NCBI GenBank assembly: GCA_013036105.1
Contig: JAAXCX010000002.1
Span: 62,001 to 126,000 of the forward strand
From: Vulcanimicrobiota bacterium
GTDB taxonomy: Bacteria; Vulcanimicrobiota; Vulcanimicrobiia; Vulcanimicrobiales; Vulcanimicrobiaceae
Length of the DNA stretch: 64,000 bases
Direction: 5' to 3'
The notes under the pieces were generated by a model, which was not told the DNA's origin, ran no database searches, and saw nothing but the letters and a program-made list of their open reading frames with translations. Shown here in pieces: positions 16,112 to 24,181 of this stretch. Position numbers and translations under genes: made by a program. The stretch's first letter is position 1. Every line of letters starts with the position of its first letter.

Positions 16112-17716
16112 TCATTGCTCGGGGTCGATATCCGTGTGGCCGCTCGTGCTGAGCAGAGCGATCTCTTCGTTTTCGAAGTCCAGCAGCGTAATAAAGCGCC
16201 GCATGACCGTGTTGTCGATCTTCCCGCCGTTGCGCAAGCGGAGCAGCTCATCGCGCTGAACGGCTATAAGTTCGTGTTCGATCGCGCGATACTGCGACGT
16301 CACGCGCTCGCGATACTCTTCGCCTTCTTTGGCGTCGGCGAACTCGCGCCAGCGTGAACGATGATGCTGCTCCAGCGCTGTCAGGATCGGCGCGGGCACC
16401 TTTTTCTCTTTGCGCAGCTGCGCCAGCCGGATAAGGGCGACGCGCGCGATGCGCGAGAGCGCTAAGCGTTCCTCGCGTTCGTCTTGGTCGTCTTCGCGGA
16501 TGCGCAGGATCCGCAGCAGCCACGGCAGCGTCCCGCCCTGTCCCACGAGCGTGGCGAGCAACACCGCGAAGGTGAGAAAAATAATGAGACTGCGCTGCGG
16601 AAAGCGGGCCGTACCGATCATCAGCGGCAACGCCAACGCCGCCGCGAGCGAAATGCCGCCGCGCATTCCCGTCCAAGCCAGAACGCTGACGTGCGCCCAA
16701 TCCGCTTGGCCGCGTTCGTGTTCGGGTTCGTTGGTGAACGGAATGAGCGCCTGACCGTACACCCACGCCAGGCGCACGATGATGACGGTTGCGCAGATCG
16801 CGAGCGCAAGCCACGTTAAATGCCAAGCCGAGTAGCGTGTGAGACTCTCGAGAAGAATCGGATTGAATTGCATTCCGACCAGCACGAAGATGAAAGCGTT
16901 GACGACGAAGACGATCGTCACCCAAAACCCCGTCGCGCGCAGGCGTGCGCGCGGCGTTAGCACGCGGGGCGTAAACCGGCTGACGAAGATTCCCGTCACG
17001 ACCACCGCAAGCACGCCGGAAACCTTGAAATGGTACGCCGGCAAATAGGCCAGGTAGGGAGCCATCAGCGAAATAACCGGCTGCAGTTCATCGTCACGGG
17101 TGAAATGCCACGCCGTCACGATCGCGGCGCCGGCTGCCAACCCGATCGCGATCGCGACGATGACCGAAATGACGAGCTGTTCGACAGCTTGCCCGAGGGT
17201 GAACACTTGCCCGACGACCGCGCCGATCGCGACGGCATAAATGATCAGCGACGTTGCGTCGTTGATCAAACTCTCGCCTTCGATCGTCGCGATCAGGTGG
17301 CGGGGAACGCGCAGTTTATCGGCGATACTTGCGAACGCGACTTCATCGGTTGACGAGACGATCGCGCCGAGTACGAACGCGGCCGGCCACCCCATGGCCG
17401 GGTCGACGCGGTGCGCGACGAAAGCGACCGCAACTGTTGTGGCGATGACCAGCCCGACTGCGAGTTGGAATATCCAGGCCGCGCCGGCCAAGAATCCGCT
17501 GGTCGGCGCGGTGACGCTTTCCCAATAGAGCAACGGCGGAAGAAAAACCAAGAAGACGAGATCGGGACGCAATTCCGCGCGCGGCACGCCCGGAATGTAA
17601 CCCAGGGCGATGCCGCCCAGGACGAGCACGATCGGATAGGCCACGCCGATGCGTTTGGCCAGCGCGACCAGGACGAGAATCGCTACGGCAATAACCGCCA
17701 GCGCGGCGACGCTCAT
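16112..17716 (-). CDS. Na+/H+ antiporter, CPA1 family
   Basis: 534 residues, about 12 membrane helices. The hallmark sequences are present: FLVFLPPLLYWESV in the third helix, GAIVSSTDEVAFASI with the TD ion-binding pair, EGESLINDATSLIIY with the conserved E-ND motif, and a GMRGGISLAAALALPL segment with the conserved Arg. The C-terminal ~120 residues are cytoplasmic and charged (HHRSRWREFADAKEGEEYRERV), as in bacterial NhaP/YjcE-type exchangers. It exchanges protons for Na+ or K+ across the inner membrane for pH and salt homeostasis; ion preference cannot be read from sequence. Confidence 0.92.
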   Translation of the reverse strand: MSVAALAVIAVAILVLVALAKRIGVAYPIVLVLGGIALGYIPGVPRAELRPDLVFLVFLPPLLYWESVTAPTSGFLAGAAWIFQLAVGLVIATTVAVAFVAHRVDPAMGWPAAFVLGAIVSSTDEVAFASIADKLRVPRHLIATIEGESLINDATSLIIYAVAIGAVVGQVFTLGQAVEQLVISVIVAIAIGLAAGAAIVTAWHFTRDDELQPVISLMAPYLAYLPAYHFKVSGVLAVVVTGIFVSRFTPRVLTPRARLRATGFWVTIVFVVNAFIFVLVGMQFNPILLESLTRYSAWHLTWLALAICATVIIVRLAWVYGQALIPFTNEPEHERGQADWAHVSVLAWTGMRGGISLAAALALPLMIGTARFPQRSLIIFLTFAVLLATLVGQGGTLPWLLRILRIREDDQDEREERLALSRIARVALIRLAQLRKEKKVPAPILTALEQHHRSRWREFADAKEGEEYRERVTSQYRAIEHELIAVQRDELLRLRNGGKIDNTVMRRFITLLDFENEEIALLSTSGHTDIDPEQ

Positions 17717-17777
17717 CCGGGCGTCTTAGTTGCCCGGAGATGATCTCCGCTTCACGCACACGAATTTGCGCCGGGCG

Positions 17778-18497
17778 ATGAGGGTGGTGTCAGAAGGTAC
17801 GCCCGGCGAGTTGTATGCGTTCGGGCGGCGCCGTCTTTGGTTCGTGATACGCGAACGTTTCTGGTGGTATGCCGGAATAGCGATCGCTGCCGCTTTCCTT
17901 ACTGCCCGCTACGCCATTGCTGATGAGGCGGTCAATTCCGCGCTCGAGCTTCTCGTCACGCTTTCGGCGATCGCCTCGGCTACGCGACTTGTCGTGCCTT
18001 CGTACCGGATGACGGTATCGCAATCCATCGGCGTCATCACCATTTGGCTGATATTCACGATACTCCAACTTGGAATAATGGCGGGCATGACACGGCTTAC
18101 CGGGATTTCGATGAATTGGGGCGCGCTTTATGTCATCCTGGCGCCGCTGTGGATCTGGCTGGCGGTAAAGTTTAGCCTGGCTACGCCGTTTTTCACGGTC
18201 GAGCACATGGGATATCAAAAGGTCGGAAAGGCTTTGGTCGACTCCTGGAACTTCGTTGAATCGGACCGCTGGTGGCGCCTCTTTGGCCTGCAGCTTGCGA
18301 TCGTCGTTACCATCGCCATCCCGTTTCTGCTTGTGAGGGGCGCCGGCGGATTGGTGCACGCGGCATCCGCCGGCCTCTCTCCCGCTTCTTTGGCGATAGC
18401 CCTGTGCGAAGTGGCACTGGCGATTATCGCCAACGTCTGGTTCCAGATAGCGTTTGTCGCGATGGTCTCGACGTCGCGGCCGCGAGCGCGGCCTTAG
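17778..18497 (+). CDS. Polytopic membrane protein of unknown function
   Basis: 239 residues from the ATG at 17778; an upstream TTG (17730) is in frame but would lie close to the divergent antiporter start. Five or six hydrophobic helices are visible (IAIAAAFLTARYAIA, LLVTLSAIASATRLV, GVITIWLIFTILQLGIM, YVILAPLWIWLAVKF, LAIVVTIAIPFLLV, IALCEVALAIIANVWF). The layout resembles glycerophosphoryl-diester-phosphodiesterase membrane-domain or DUF-type proteins that often start ...VLSEGWRL.. I do not recognise a family with confidence. It overlaps the end of the hemerythrin gene by 4 bases, tail-to-tail. Confidence 0.6.
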   Translation: MRVVSEGTPGELYAFGRRRLWFVIRERFWWYAGIAIAAAFLTARYAIADEAVNSALELLVTLSAIASATRLVVPSYRMTVSQSIGVITIWLIFTILQLGIMAGMTRLTGISMNWGALYVILAPLWIWLAVKFSLATPFFTVEHMGYQKVGKALVDSWNFVESDRWWRLFGLQLAIVVTIAIPFLLVRGAGGLVHAASAGLSPASLAIALCEVALAIIANVWFQIAFVAMVSTSRPRARP

Positions 18498-18949
18498 CGC
18501 TTAGCTCCCGCCTTTTCTTTCGCGGCGACGATCCGATCACCGATCTTGTTCAGTTCTTCCGGTTCGAATAACTCCCGCGCCATCGGAAAAAGTTCGCCTT
18601 CTTCCTCTTTCACGTGGTGCAAGACCAATTCCTTAAGCACTGTGAGTTTCGCTTTGTACTTTTCATCTTTCGGATCGAGGTCTTCCAGCTCGCCGATCAT
18701 GACCTTGACGACGCCGTGTTCCTCGTATGCTTCCAGAATCTCATCACGCTCTTCGCTGTCCTCGGCACGTTTCTTGAACTCCGGATAGAACAGCGTCTCT
18801 TCGATCTTCGCGTGCAGCGTCAGTTCCTGATCGATTTTCTGGAACAGATTCTTGCGCTGCGTCGCCGCGCGCTCGCCCAGTCCCTCGACTTCCTCGAAGA
18901 GCGCTTTGACCTTCTTGTGATCTTCTTTGAGCAGCTTAATTGCGTCCAC
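18494..18949 (-). CDS. Hemerythrin (HHE) domain protein
   Basis: 151 residues, starting at the GTG at 18949, which has GGAGG six bases upstream; a longer in-frame ORF to 19000 lacks this signal. The iron-binding His/Glu residues of a four-helix HHE domain are in place: LKEDHKKVKALFEE, LHAKIEETLFYPEF, YEEHGVVKVMIGEL and LHHVKEEEGELFPMA. Such proteins bind O2, NO or peroxide at a di-iron centre in the cytoplasm. The neighbours are a thioredoxin-like protein and a peroxiredoxin on the same strand, which suggests an oxidative or nitrosative stress cluster. Confidence 0.9.
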   Translation of the reverse strand: MDAIKLLKEDHKKVKALFEEVEGLGERAATQRKNLFQKIDQELTLHAKIEETLFYPEFKKRAEDSEERDEILEAYEEHGVVKVMIGELEDLDPKDEKYKAKLTVLKELVLHHVKEEEGELFPMARELFEPEELNKIGDRIVAAKEKAGAKR

Positions 18950-19003
18950 GGATAACCTCCTCGAGTGTGTTGCGCCCCAGAGTCTACCCAACGACGGCAC
19001 GAT

Positions 19004-19465
19004 TTATTGCAGCACTTCGTCCTCGGCCGGCTCCTCGATCACGCGCGCGATCGCGGCTTCCAAGCGATCGTGCCCTTTGTCGCCGGCCTGAAAGTGGCGC
19101 AGTTCGTGTGCACGGTTGAAGACATAGTATGAAGGAACGAACTCATTTTGGAACCGGTCGACGATGGTATGCTCGTTATCGATCGCACAAGGCTGAGTGA
19201 AGAGCATCTGCTCGCGCGCATCCTTGCGCACGGCCTCGATGTCGAGCTCGGCCTCGGAGCGCGGCTGATGGACGGCGATGAAGATCATGCCCTCCTTTTC
19301 AAAACGCTCGCGCCAGATTTTCAACTGCTCCGCCGCGTTGTGGCAGAGATGACACGTGATCGACCAAAAATGCACGAGGACCGGAAAGCCGCGCAGCTCT
19401 TCGGCCGCCGGCTTGCCGTTGACCCACTCCGCAACCCCCTCCAGCGACGGGAGGGGGGTGCGCAT
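19004..19465 (-). CDS. Thioredoxin-fold (TlpA/redoxin-like) protein
   Basis: 153 residues from the ATG at 19465, which lies 11 bases after the peroxiredoxin stop. The redox motif is CHLC in HFWSITCHLCHNAAEQL. The cis-Pro loop reads FVPSYYVFN, and the 25-residue insert between motif and cis-Pro resembles TlpA/AhpC-TSA-like redoxins. There is no signal peptide, so it is cytoplasmic and could reduce the upstream peroxiredoxin. Residues AEDEVLQ form the C-terminus. The non-standard CHLC (rather than CGPC) active site suggests an altered redox potential. Confidence 0.8.
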   Translation of the reverse strand: MRTPLPSLEGVAEWVNGKPAAEELRGFPVLVHFWSITCHLCHNAAEQLKIWRERFEKEGMIFIAVHQPRSEAELDIEAVRKDAREQMLFTQPCAIDNEHTIVDRFQNEFVPSYYVFNRAHELRHFQAGDKGHDRLEAAIARVIEEPAEDEVLQ

Positions 19466-19476
19466 CCGCAAAGGCA

Positions 19477-20040
19477 CTAGACTTTTTGCAGCAGTGCTTT
19501 TCCCGGCTTCCATTCGGCCGGGCACAGGCCGCCGGTTTGCAGCGCCTGCAGCACGCGAATCGTTTCGTCGACGCTGCGGCCGACGTTGTCGTCGGTCACC
19601 ACGGCATATTTCAGAATGCCTTCGGGGTCGATGATGAACAGGCCGCGCTGCGCGGCGCCGCTGCCTTCATTAAGAACACCGTACGCACGCGCCGTTTCTT
19701 TGGTGAAATCGGCGGCGAGCGGGTATTTCAATCCGGCGATACCATTCTTTTCGCGCGGCGTGTTGATCCAGGCCCAGTGACTGAAGACCGAATCCGTCGA
19801 CGCGCCGACGATCTCGCAGTCGACGGCTTTGAATTCGTCGGCGCGATCGGAAAGCGCCGTAATCTCCGTTGGGCAAACGAACGTGAAATCCAGCGGATAA
19901 AAGAAAAAGACCAGCCAACGGCCTTTGTAATCGGAAAGCGAGAGCTCCGTTCCGAGGTCTTTGGAGCTGGTCGCACCTTTGGTGCTTTTGAGTTTGAAAT
20001 CGGGGGCGGGCTTGCCAACTTGTGCCAACATAAACGACAT
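19477..20040 (-). CDS. ahpC: 2-Cys peroxiredoxin (AhpC/Prx1 type)
   Basis: 187 residues. The peroxidatic Cys sits in FYPLDFTFVCPTEI and the resolving Cys near the end in TGGLCPAEWKPG, the typical 2-Cys arrangement. Arg and Thr of the active site are retained. It reduces H2O2 and organic hydroperoxides in the cytoplasm using a thioredoxin-type donor, plausibly the CHLC protein encoded directly behind it. Translation start ATG at 20040 with AGAGAAAG upstream. A GTGAAA-N5-TTTCAC-like inverted repeat in the upstream 60 bases could be a redox-regulator site. Confidence 0.93.
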   Translation of the reverse strand: MSFMLAQVGKPAPDFKLKSTKGATSSKDLGTELSLSDYKGRWLVFFFYPLDFTFVCPTEITALSDRADEFKAVDCEIVGASTDSVFSHWAWINTPREKNGIAGLKYPLAADFTKETARAYGVLNEGSGAAQRGLFIIDPEGILKYAVVTDDNVGRSVDETIRVLQALQTGGLCPAEWKPGKALLQKV

Positions 20041-20120
20041 TCACTTTCTCTTATGCGTGAGATGGGTTTGAGGGTTGATTCTACCCTATCCGGCTAAAAA
20101 GTGAAAACGACTTTCACACC

Positions 20121-20142
20121 AGGCTTTAGGGCCCAAAAGCCT
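20121..20142. terminator. Near-perfect 22-base inverted repeat
   Basis: AGGCTTT and AAAGCCT flank a GGGCCC core, making a compact hairpin between the peroxiredoxin gene and a small opposite-side reading frame. It lies downstream of the small minus-strand gene (stop at 20156) and would terminate that transcript or serve as an operator for the peroxiredoxin promoter. There is no clear T-run, so termination is tentative. Confidence 0.35.
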
Positions 20143-20155
20143 TACCGTGCAGACC

Positions 20156-20356
20156 TTAAATATGCAAGACCAGTTCGACGACGAGGTAGATAACGAGTCC
20201 AAGGGCCACTGTCAGGGAAGCGCTCACGAGTAGATTAGGCCGCCCGCTAGCCCGCCTTGCTCCCTTAGGGTACCGTTTGGAAACAAATGGCCAGCCGTAC
20301 CTCGGCGTCATGCCAACAGGGTCCAGTTCCACCGGAGGCATCGGTTTTTTACTCAC
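20156..20356 (-). CDS. Small single-span membrane protein
   Basis: 66 residues if started at GTG (20356): a Pro-rich, basic N-terminal part (SKKPMPPVELDPVGMTPRYGW, KRYPKGARR) followed by one strongly hydrophobic helix near the C-terminus (ASLTVALGLVIYLVVELVLHI). An ATG at ~20282 would give a 41-residue version. No family recognised. The upstream part of the longer open frame is antisense to other genes and was left out. The hydrophobic tail is unlikely to arise by chance in this GC-rich DNA, but the start is uncertain. Confidence 0.42.
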   Translation of the reverse strand: MSKKPMPPVELDPVGMTPRYGWPFVSKRYPKGARRASGRPNLLVSASLTVALGLVIYLVVELVLHI

Positions 20357-20399
20357 GCTTGGGAGCGGCTTCACGATCAACGTGCTCAAAACCCGGCGT

Positions 20400-20449
20400 A
20401 CGAGAGCGGTTGGGGACAGTTGTCCCAAACCGCTTTCTCGTGGGACAAT
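20400..20449. promoter_or_regulatory. Long palindrome carrying a possible leaderless promoter
   Basis: Bases 20400-20418 and 20421-20441 form an imperfect ~20-base inverted repeat (ACGAGAGCGGTTGGGGACA against TGTCCCAAACCGC and following) with a 2-base centre. A further TGGGACA copy follows. TTGTCC (20420-20425) and GACAAT (20444-20449) lie 18 bases apart and resemble -35/-10 boxes; transcription would begin about at the ATG at 20456, giving a leaderless mRNA. The palindrome would make this a strong operator or cruciform. Confidence 0.38.
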
Positions 20450-20455
20450 AGACCT

Positions 20456-20644
20456 ATGGCACGAGCACGAAAAGGCGGGGACCCGGGGGCCAAGCGCTTC
20501 CAGGCGACCCTGGCCAACCTGAAACACACGCCGCCCAAGGCGGCGGAGGCCTCGGCACCGGCTGAGGAAGCGGCGGTCGTCGAAAGCCAGGTTCCCAAAG
20601 CCGAAGCCCCCCAGCGGCGGCAGGCCAAGAGCAAGCTGCGCTGA
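20456..20644 (+). CDS. Small basic/Ala-rich hypothetical protein
   Basis: 62 residues from the ATG at 20456: a basic start (ARARKGGDPGAKRFQATLANLKHTPPK) and a low-complexity Ala/Glu/Pro tail ending in RRQAKSKLR. There is no Shine-Dalgarno sequence before the ATG, but promoter-like boxes end six bases before it, which fits a leaderless transcript. It lies 17 bases upstream of the Xaa-Pro peptidase gene and could be read with it. Composition suggests an unstructured nucleic-acid-binding tail; function unknown. Confidence 0.45.
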   Translation: MARARKGGDPGAKRFQATLANLKHTPPKAAEASAPAEEAAVVESQVPKAEAPQRRQAKSKLR

Positions 20645-20661
20645 CCGCGAAAGAGCGCAGC

Positions 20662-22059
20662 ATGGATACGCGAAAACGCGAAGCCGCGGCGGCTCCCGAA
20701 AGAGCGGCCCACGACCCCGATACGCCACAAGCTTTGGTGGACTTCATGTCGAGCGGGTGGCTGGAGGCGCCGATTACCGTCGCGCACCCCAAGCAAACCG
20801 AAAGTTTTGCAGAGCGCCGCGCGCAGCTTGCGCGCGCGTTTCCCGATGCGGTGCTGGTCGTTCCGGCGGGCGAAGAACAAGTGCGTTCCAACGATACGAA
20901 TTACCGCTCCCGTTCGTCCAGCGATTTTGCATATTTGGTCGGACCGGGCGAAGCCGGCTCGACCCTCGTGCTGGAACCCGCCGGCGGATCGCATCAGTCG
21001 GTGCTCTTCGTGCCGGCACATAATCGCGGCGATAAGGCGTTTTTTGCCGATCGCGTGCACGGCGAACTGTGGGTCGGACGCCACCGCGGCGTTGACGAGA
21101 GCCAGCTCTTTTTCGGCGTCGACCGCTGCCGGCCGATGGATCAAACGCAAAGCTATCTGGACGAACTGCGTTCGCGCGGAGCGACCATTCGCAATGTTGA
21201 CGATGATGCCGAGCTGGCGACATATCTCGCCGAGATGCGCCTGATCAAAGACGACTACGAGATCGCCGAACTGCGCACATGCGCCGAAATCACGAAGCGC
21301 GGATTCGAAGATATCATCCGCATTCTTCCGCGCGCTCGCTCCGAGCGCGAAGTCGAAGCGGCATTTTGGTCGCGCGCCAGAATCGAAGCCAGCGACGTCG
21401 GCTATTCGACGATCGCCGCGAGCGGCGAACACGCATGCACGCTGCACTGGATCCGCAATCACGGTGAGCTGCGTCAAGGTGACTTGCTGTTGGTCGACGC
21501 GGGCGTCGAAGCCGAGTCGCTCTACACCTCGGATGTCACGCGCACACTTCCGATTAACGGCCGTTTTTCGAGCGAACAGCGCACCGTGTACGATCTCGTC
21601 TTCGAAGCGCAGCGTGCGGCATTCGGCGAGGTCAAACCGGGCAGCGATTTCTTAGCGCCGCATCGCGCCGCAATGCGCGTGCTGGCGCAAGGCTTGATCG
21701 ACCTGGGCATTCTCAAGTGCTCGCTCGACGAAGCGCTCGATCCGCAAAACCAGTATTACCGCCGCTACACGCTGCATGGCACCAGCCACATGCTCGGCAT
21801 CGACGTCCACGACTGCGCAAAGGCGCGCACCGAAAATTACCGCTACGGAAAATTAAAAGCCGGCATGGTGTTAACGGTCGAACCGGGTCTTTACTTCCAG
21901 CCTGACGACGCCACCGTACCCGATCGTTTCCGGGGCATCGGCGTGCGCATCGAAGACGATGCCGTCGTCACAAGCGCCGGCTGCGACAACCTCACGGCGA
22001 TACTTCCGTCGGCTGCCGGTGCGGTCGAAATGTGGATCGCCCAGATTCAGAGCAGGTAA
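20662..22059 (+). CDS. pepP: Xaa-Pro aminopeptidase (M24B)
   Basis: 465 residues. An N-terminal creatinase-like domain (~40-200) is followed by the pita-bread catalytic domain. The five metal ligands can be seen: Asp in LLLVDAGVE, Asp in YTSDVTRTLP, His in LHGTSHMLGIDVHD, Glu in LTVEPGLYF and Glu in GVRIEDDAVVT. It removes the N-terminal residue before proline using two Mn2+ ions, in the cytoplasm. The length matches E. coli PepP (441) with a ~25-residue N-terminal extension. The nicotinamidase gene begins two bases after its stop. Confidence 0.93.
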   Translation: MDTRKREAAAAPERAAHDPDTPQALVDFMSSGWLEAPITVAHPKQTESFAERRAQLARAFPDAVLVVPAGEEQVRSNDTNYRSRSSSDFAYLVGPGEAGSTLVLEPAGGSHQSVLFVPAHNRGDKAFFADRVHGELWVGRHRGVDESQLFFGVDRCRPMDQTQSYLDELRSRGATIRNVDDDAELATYLAEMRLIKDDYEIAELRTCAEITKRGFEDIIRILPRARSEREVEAAFWSRARIEASDVGYSTIAASGEHACTLHWIRNHGELRQGDLLLVDAGVEAESLYTSDVTRTLPINGRFSSEQRTVYDLVFEAQRAAFGEVKPGSDFLAPHRAAMRVLAQGLIDLGILKCSLDEALDPQNQYYRRYTLHGTSHMLGIDVHDCAKARTENYRYGKLKAGMVLTVEPGLYFQPDDATVPDRFRGIGVRIEDDAVVTSAGCDNLTAILPSAAGAVEMWIAQIQSR

Positions 22060-22061
22060 CG

Positions 22062-22637
22062 ATGCAAACGGTCGGTTCGGGTGATGCGCTTATCGTCGTC
22101 GACGTCCAAAACGATTTTCTTCCCGGCGGCGCCTTGCCGGTCGCGGAAGGCAACCGGATCTTCGGGCCACTGCAACGGATCATGCCGCTCTTTCCTTACG
22201 TGGTGGCGACGCGCGACTGGCACCCCAAAGAGCATCCGCACTTTCGCGATCAAGGCGGAACGTGGCCGTACCATTGTTTGCAGCACACGCACGGCGCGGG
22301 TTTCGCGCCGCAGATGAACCTCGCGTACGTTGACGAGATTCTGAGCAAAGGAACGATGGCGCCGTGGCACGGCTACAGCGCGTTCGAAAACTCCGACTTA
22401 GCCGAGCGGCTGCGCAGCCGCGGCGTCCGGCGCATTTTCGTGGCCGGGTTAGCCACCGACTATTGCGTGAAAGAAACGGCGCTGGCGTCGGCGCAGTGTG
22501 GCTTCGAAACGCTCGTGATCACCGACGCGATCGCCGCGGTGAACGTCTCTCCCACCGATGAAACCGCCGCTCTGGCGGAGATGGAAAAACAAGGCGTGCG
22601 CTTTGTGACGAGCGATCAACTGCGCACCGCTGCATGA
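22062..22637 (+). CDS. pncA: Nicotinamidase (isochorismatase-like hydrolase)
   Basis: 191 residues from ATG at 22062. The catalytic triad is visible: Asp in ALIVVDVQNDF, Lys in ILSKGTM and Cys in GLATDYCVKETA. The metal site (D-x-H-x-H type) is in TRDWHPKEHPHF. It hydrolyses nicotinamide to nicotinate for NAD salvage in the cytoplasm. The stop overlaps the start of an NCS1 permease (ATGA), which suggests uptake and salvage are coupled. Usual family length ~190-210. Confidence 0.93.
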   Translation: MQTVGSGDALIVVDVQNDFLPGGALPVAEGNRIFGPLQRIMPLFPYVVATRDWHPKEHPHFRDQGGTWPYHCLQHTHGAGFAPQMNLAYVDEILSKGTMAPWHGYSAFENSDLAERLRSRGVRRIFVAGLATDYCVKETALASAQCGFETLVITDAIAAVNVSPTDETAALAEMEKQGVRFVTSDQLRTAA

Positions 22638-24181
22638 CCGATAGGGTCTACCGCGATCAAGTTCTCGAAGTAGAACCCACCGGCATCGAATACATCCCGC
22701 CCGAGCAGCGGCACGGCAATCCGCGCCAACTCTTCGGTTTATGGTTCTCGGCGAACGCGGAAATCGCCACATGGATGGTCGGCGTCTTTGCCGTCGCACT
22801 CTACGGCACGAGTTTGGCGGGCGCGGCCGCCGGCCTGATCGTCGGAAACGTGATCGGCTTCGCGCTGCTCGGCGTGCTCGGCACGTTCGGCCCGCGGTAC
22901 GGCGTACCGCAAATGGTCGCGTCGCGGCTGGCGTTCGGGCGCTACGGAAATGCGCTTCCGGCGGCGTTGAGTTTCTTGGCCGGCGTCGGCTGGTTTGCGA
23001 TCAATTCCGTCTTCGGCGCGTATGCGCTGCAGACCATCACCAATTTGCCTTACGCTTTCGCGCTCGGCATCATGCTGCTGCTGCAAATTCTGCTCGCGGT
23101 CTACGGCTACAACATGATTCACTGGTTCGAACGCGTGAGTTCCGTCTTGTTGGCAGCGGGTTTCACGCTGCTCGGCATTATTACGTTCGAACGCGCCAAC
23201 TGGCATGCCGCATTCAACGCGCACGCGCCGTTTGCGACGGGCGGCGAGATCGGCGGCATCATTCTGGCGACGGCGCTGGGATTCTCGTACGCGACGGGAT
23301 GGGTTCCCTGCGCGTCGGACTACTCGCGGTATCTGCCCGCCGCAGCCGACCCGCGCAAGATCTGGTGGTACTCGTTCTTAGGAACCGTCATTCCGTGCGT
23401 CATTCTTGAAATCATGGGCGCCGCCACCGTGACGGCAGTGCGTGGCGGAAACTTCGGCGACGCAAGTCCAACCCAAGCCATTGCAACGCTGCTCGGGTCG
23501 ACGGGCAGCGGGCACATCGTTGCGATCCTCGTGCTGTTCACCATCGTGCTGGGAACGCTAACGGCAAACTGCATGAATTTGTACTCGGGAGCGATGGCGG
23601 CGCTCGTCGTAAAATTCCCGACGCCGTCTTTACGCGCGCCGGTCGCGATCGGCGCGTTCTTTGCGCTGCTGACCGGCGGACTCTTTGCGATCGCTCACAT
23701 GCCGCCGCTGACTGCGTCGGGGTTCGCCATCGCCGTTGGGTTGATCGTCGGCGTCGTCGCGCACGTGCGCATCGCCCGCTGGCGCGCCGCGATCATCGTC
23801 GGCGTGCTGGGAGCGCTGCTCGCTTCAGGGGGCGGCCGTCCGGAAGAAACCGCCAAGCTCTACACCAACTTCTTGCTGCTGCTTTCGTATTGGGCCTCAC
23901 CGTGGGCGGCGGTCGTCTTCATCGACTGGCTGCAGCGCCGCGGCCAAAACGTCGCCCCTGAAACCTTTGAATCGGGCGCACGTATACAGGTTGGTTTGTA
24001 CGCCTGGATTATTGGTTTGCTCGCCTCGCTGCCGTTTTGGAACCAAGCGTGGTACGTCGGTCCGTTTACGAGCGCGTATCCGCAATTCGGCGACCTTTCG
24101 TATTACGTCGGATTTATCGTGGCCGCTGCGATCATGCTCTTTGCATCGCCAAAATATGCTCGACGTCCGGCACGTACGTAA
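22634..24181 (+). CDS. NCS1-family nucleobase/vitamin permease
   Basis: 515 residues with about 12 membrane helices. Family signatures include the amphipathic start IEYIPPEQRHGNPRQLFGLWFSAN, GPRYGVPQMVASRLAFGRYGN in helix 3, and GWVPCASDYSRYLP near helix 6. NCS1 proteins are Na+- or H+-symporters for cytosine, purines, allantoin, hydantoins or thiamin-type compounds. Translational overlap with nicotinamidase (22634-22637) suggests a pyridine or nucleobase substrate for NAD salvage; this is inference. The downstream ABC ATPase starts inside its last codons. Confidence 0.88.
   Translation: MTDRVYRDQVLEVEPTGIEYIPPEQRHGNPRQLFGLWFSANAEIATWMVGVFAVALYGTSLAGAAAGLIVGNVIGFALLGVLGTFGPRYGVPQMVASRLAFGRYGNALPAALSFLAGVGWFAINSVFGAYALQTITNLPYAFALGIMLLLQILLAVYGYNMIHWFERVSSVLLAAGFTLLGIITFERANWHAAFNAHAPFATGGEIGGIILATALGFSYATGWVPCASDYSRYLPAAADPRKIWWYSFLGTVIPCVILEIMGAATVTAVRGGNFGDASPTQAIATLLGSTGSGHIVAILVLFTIVLGTLTANCMNLYSGAMAALVVKFPTPSLRAPVAIGAFFALLTGGLFAIAHMPPLTASGFAIAVGLIVGVVAHVRIARWRAAIIVGVLGALLASGGGRPEETAKLYTNFLLLLSYWASPWAAVVFIDWLQRRGQNVAPETFESGARIQVGLYAWIIGLLASLPFWNQAWYVGPFTSAYPQFGDLSYYVGFIVAAAIMLFASPKYARRPART

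Noticed and set aside
20386-21477. 363-codon minus-strand reading frame
   Set aside because: It runs antisense over the Xaa-Pro peptidase; its translation has no domain pattern and its frame matches codon-position bias of the real gene.
23967-24155. N-terminal extension of the ABC ATPase
   Set aside because: It overlaps the permease gene in another frame and lacks similarity; the ABC fold begins at MLDVRHVRKEFG.
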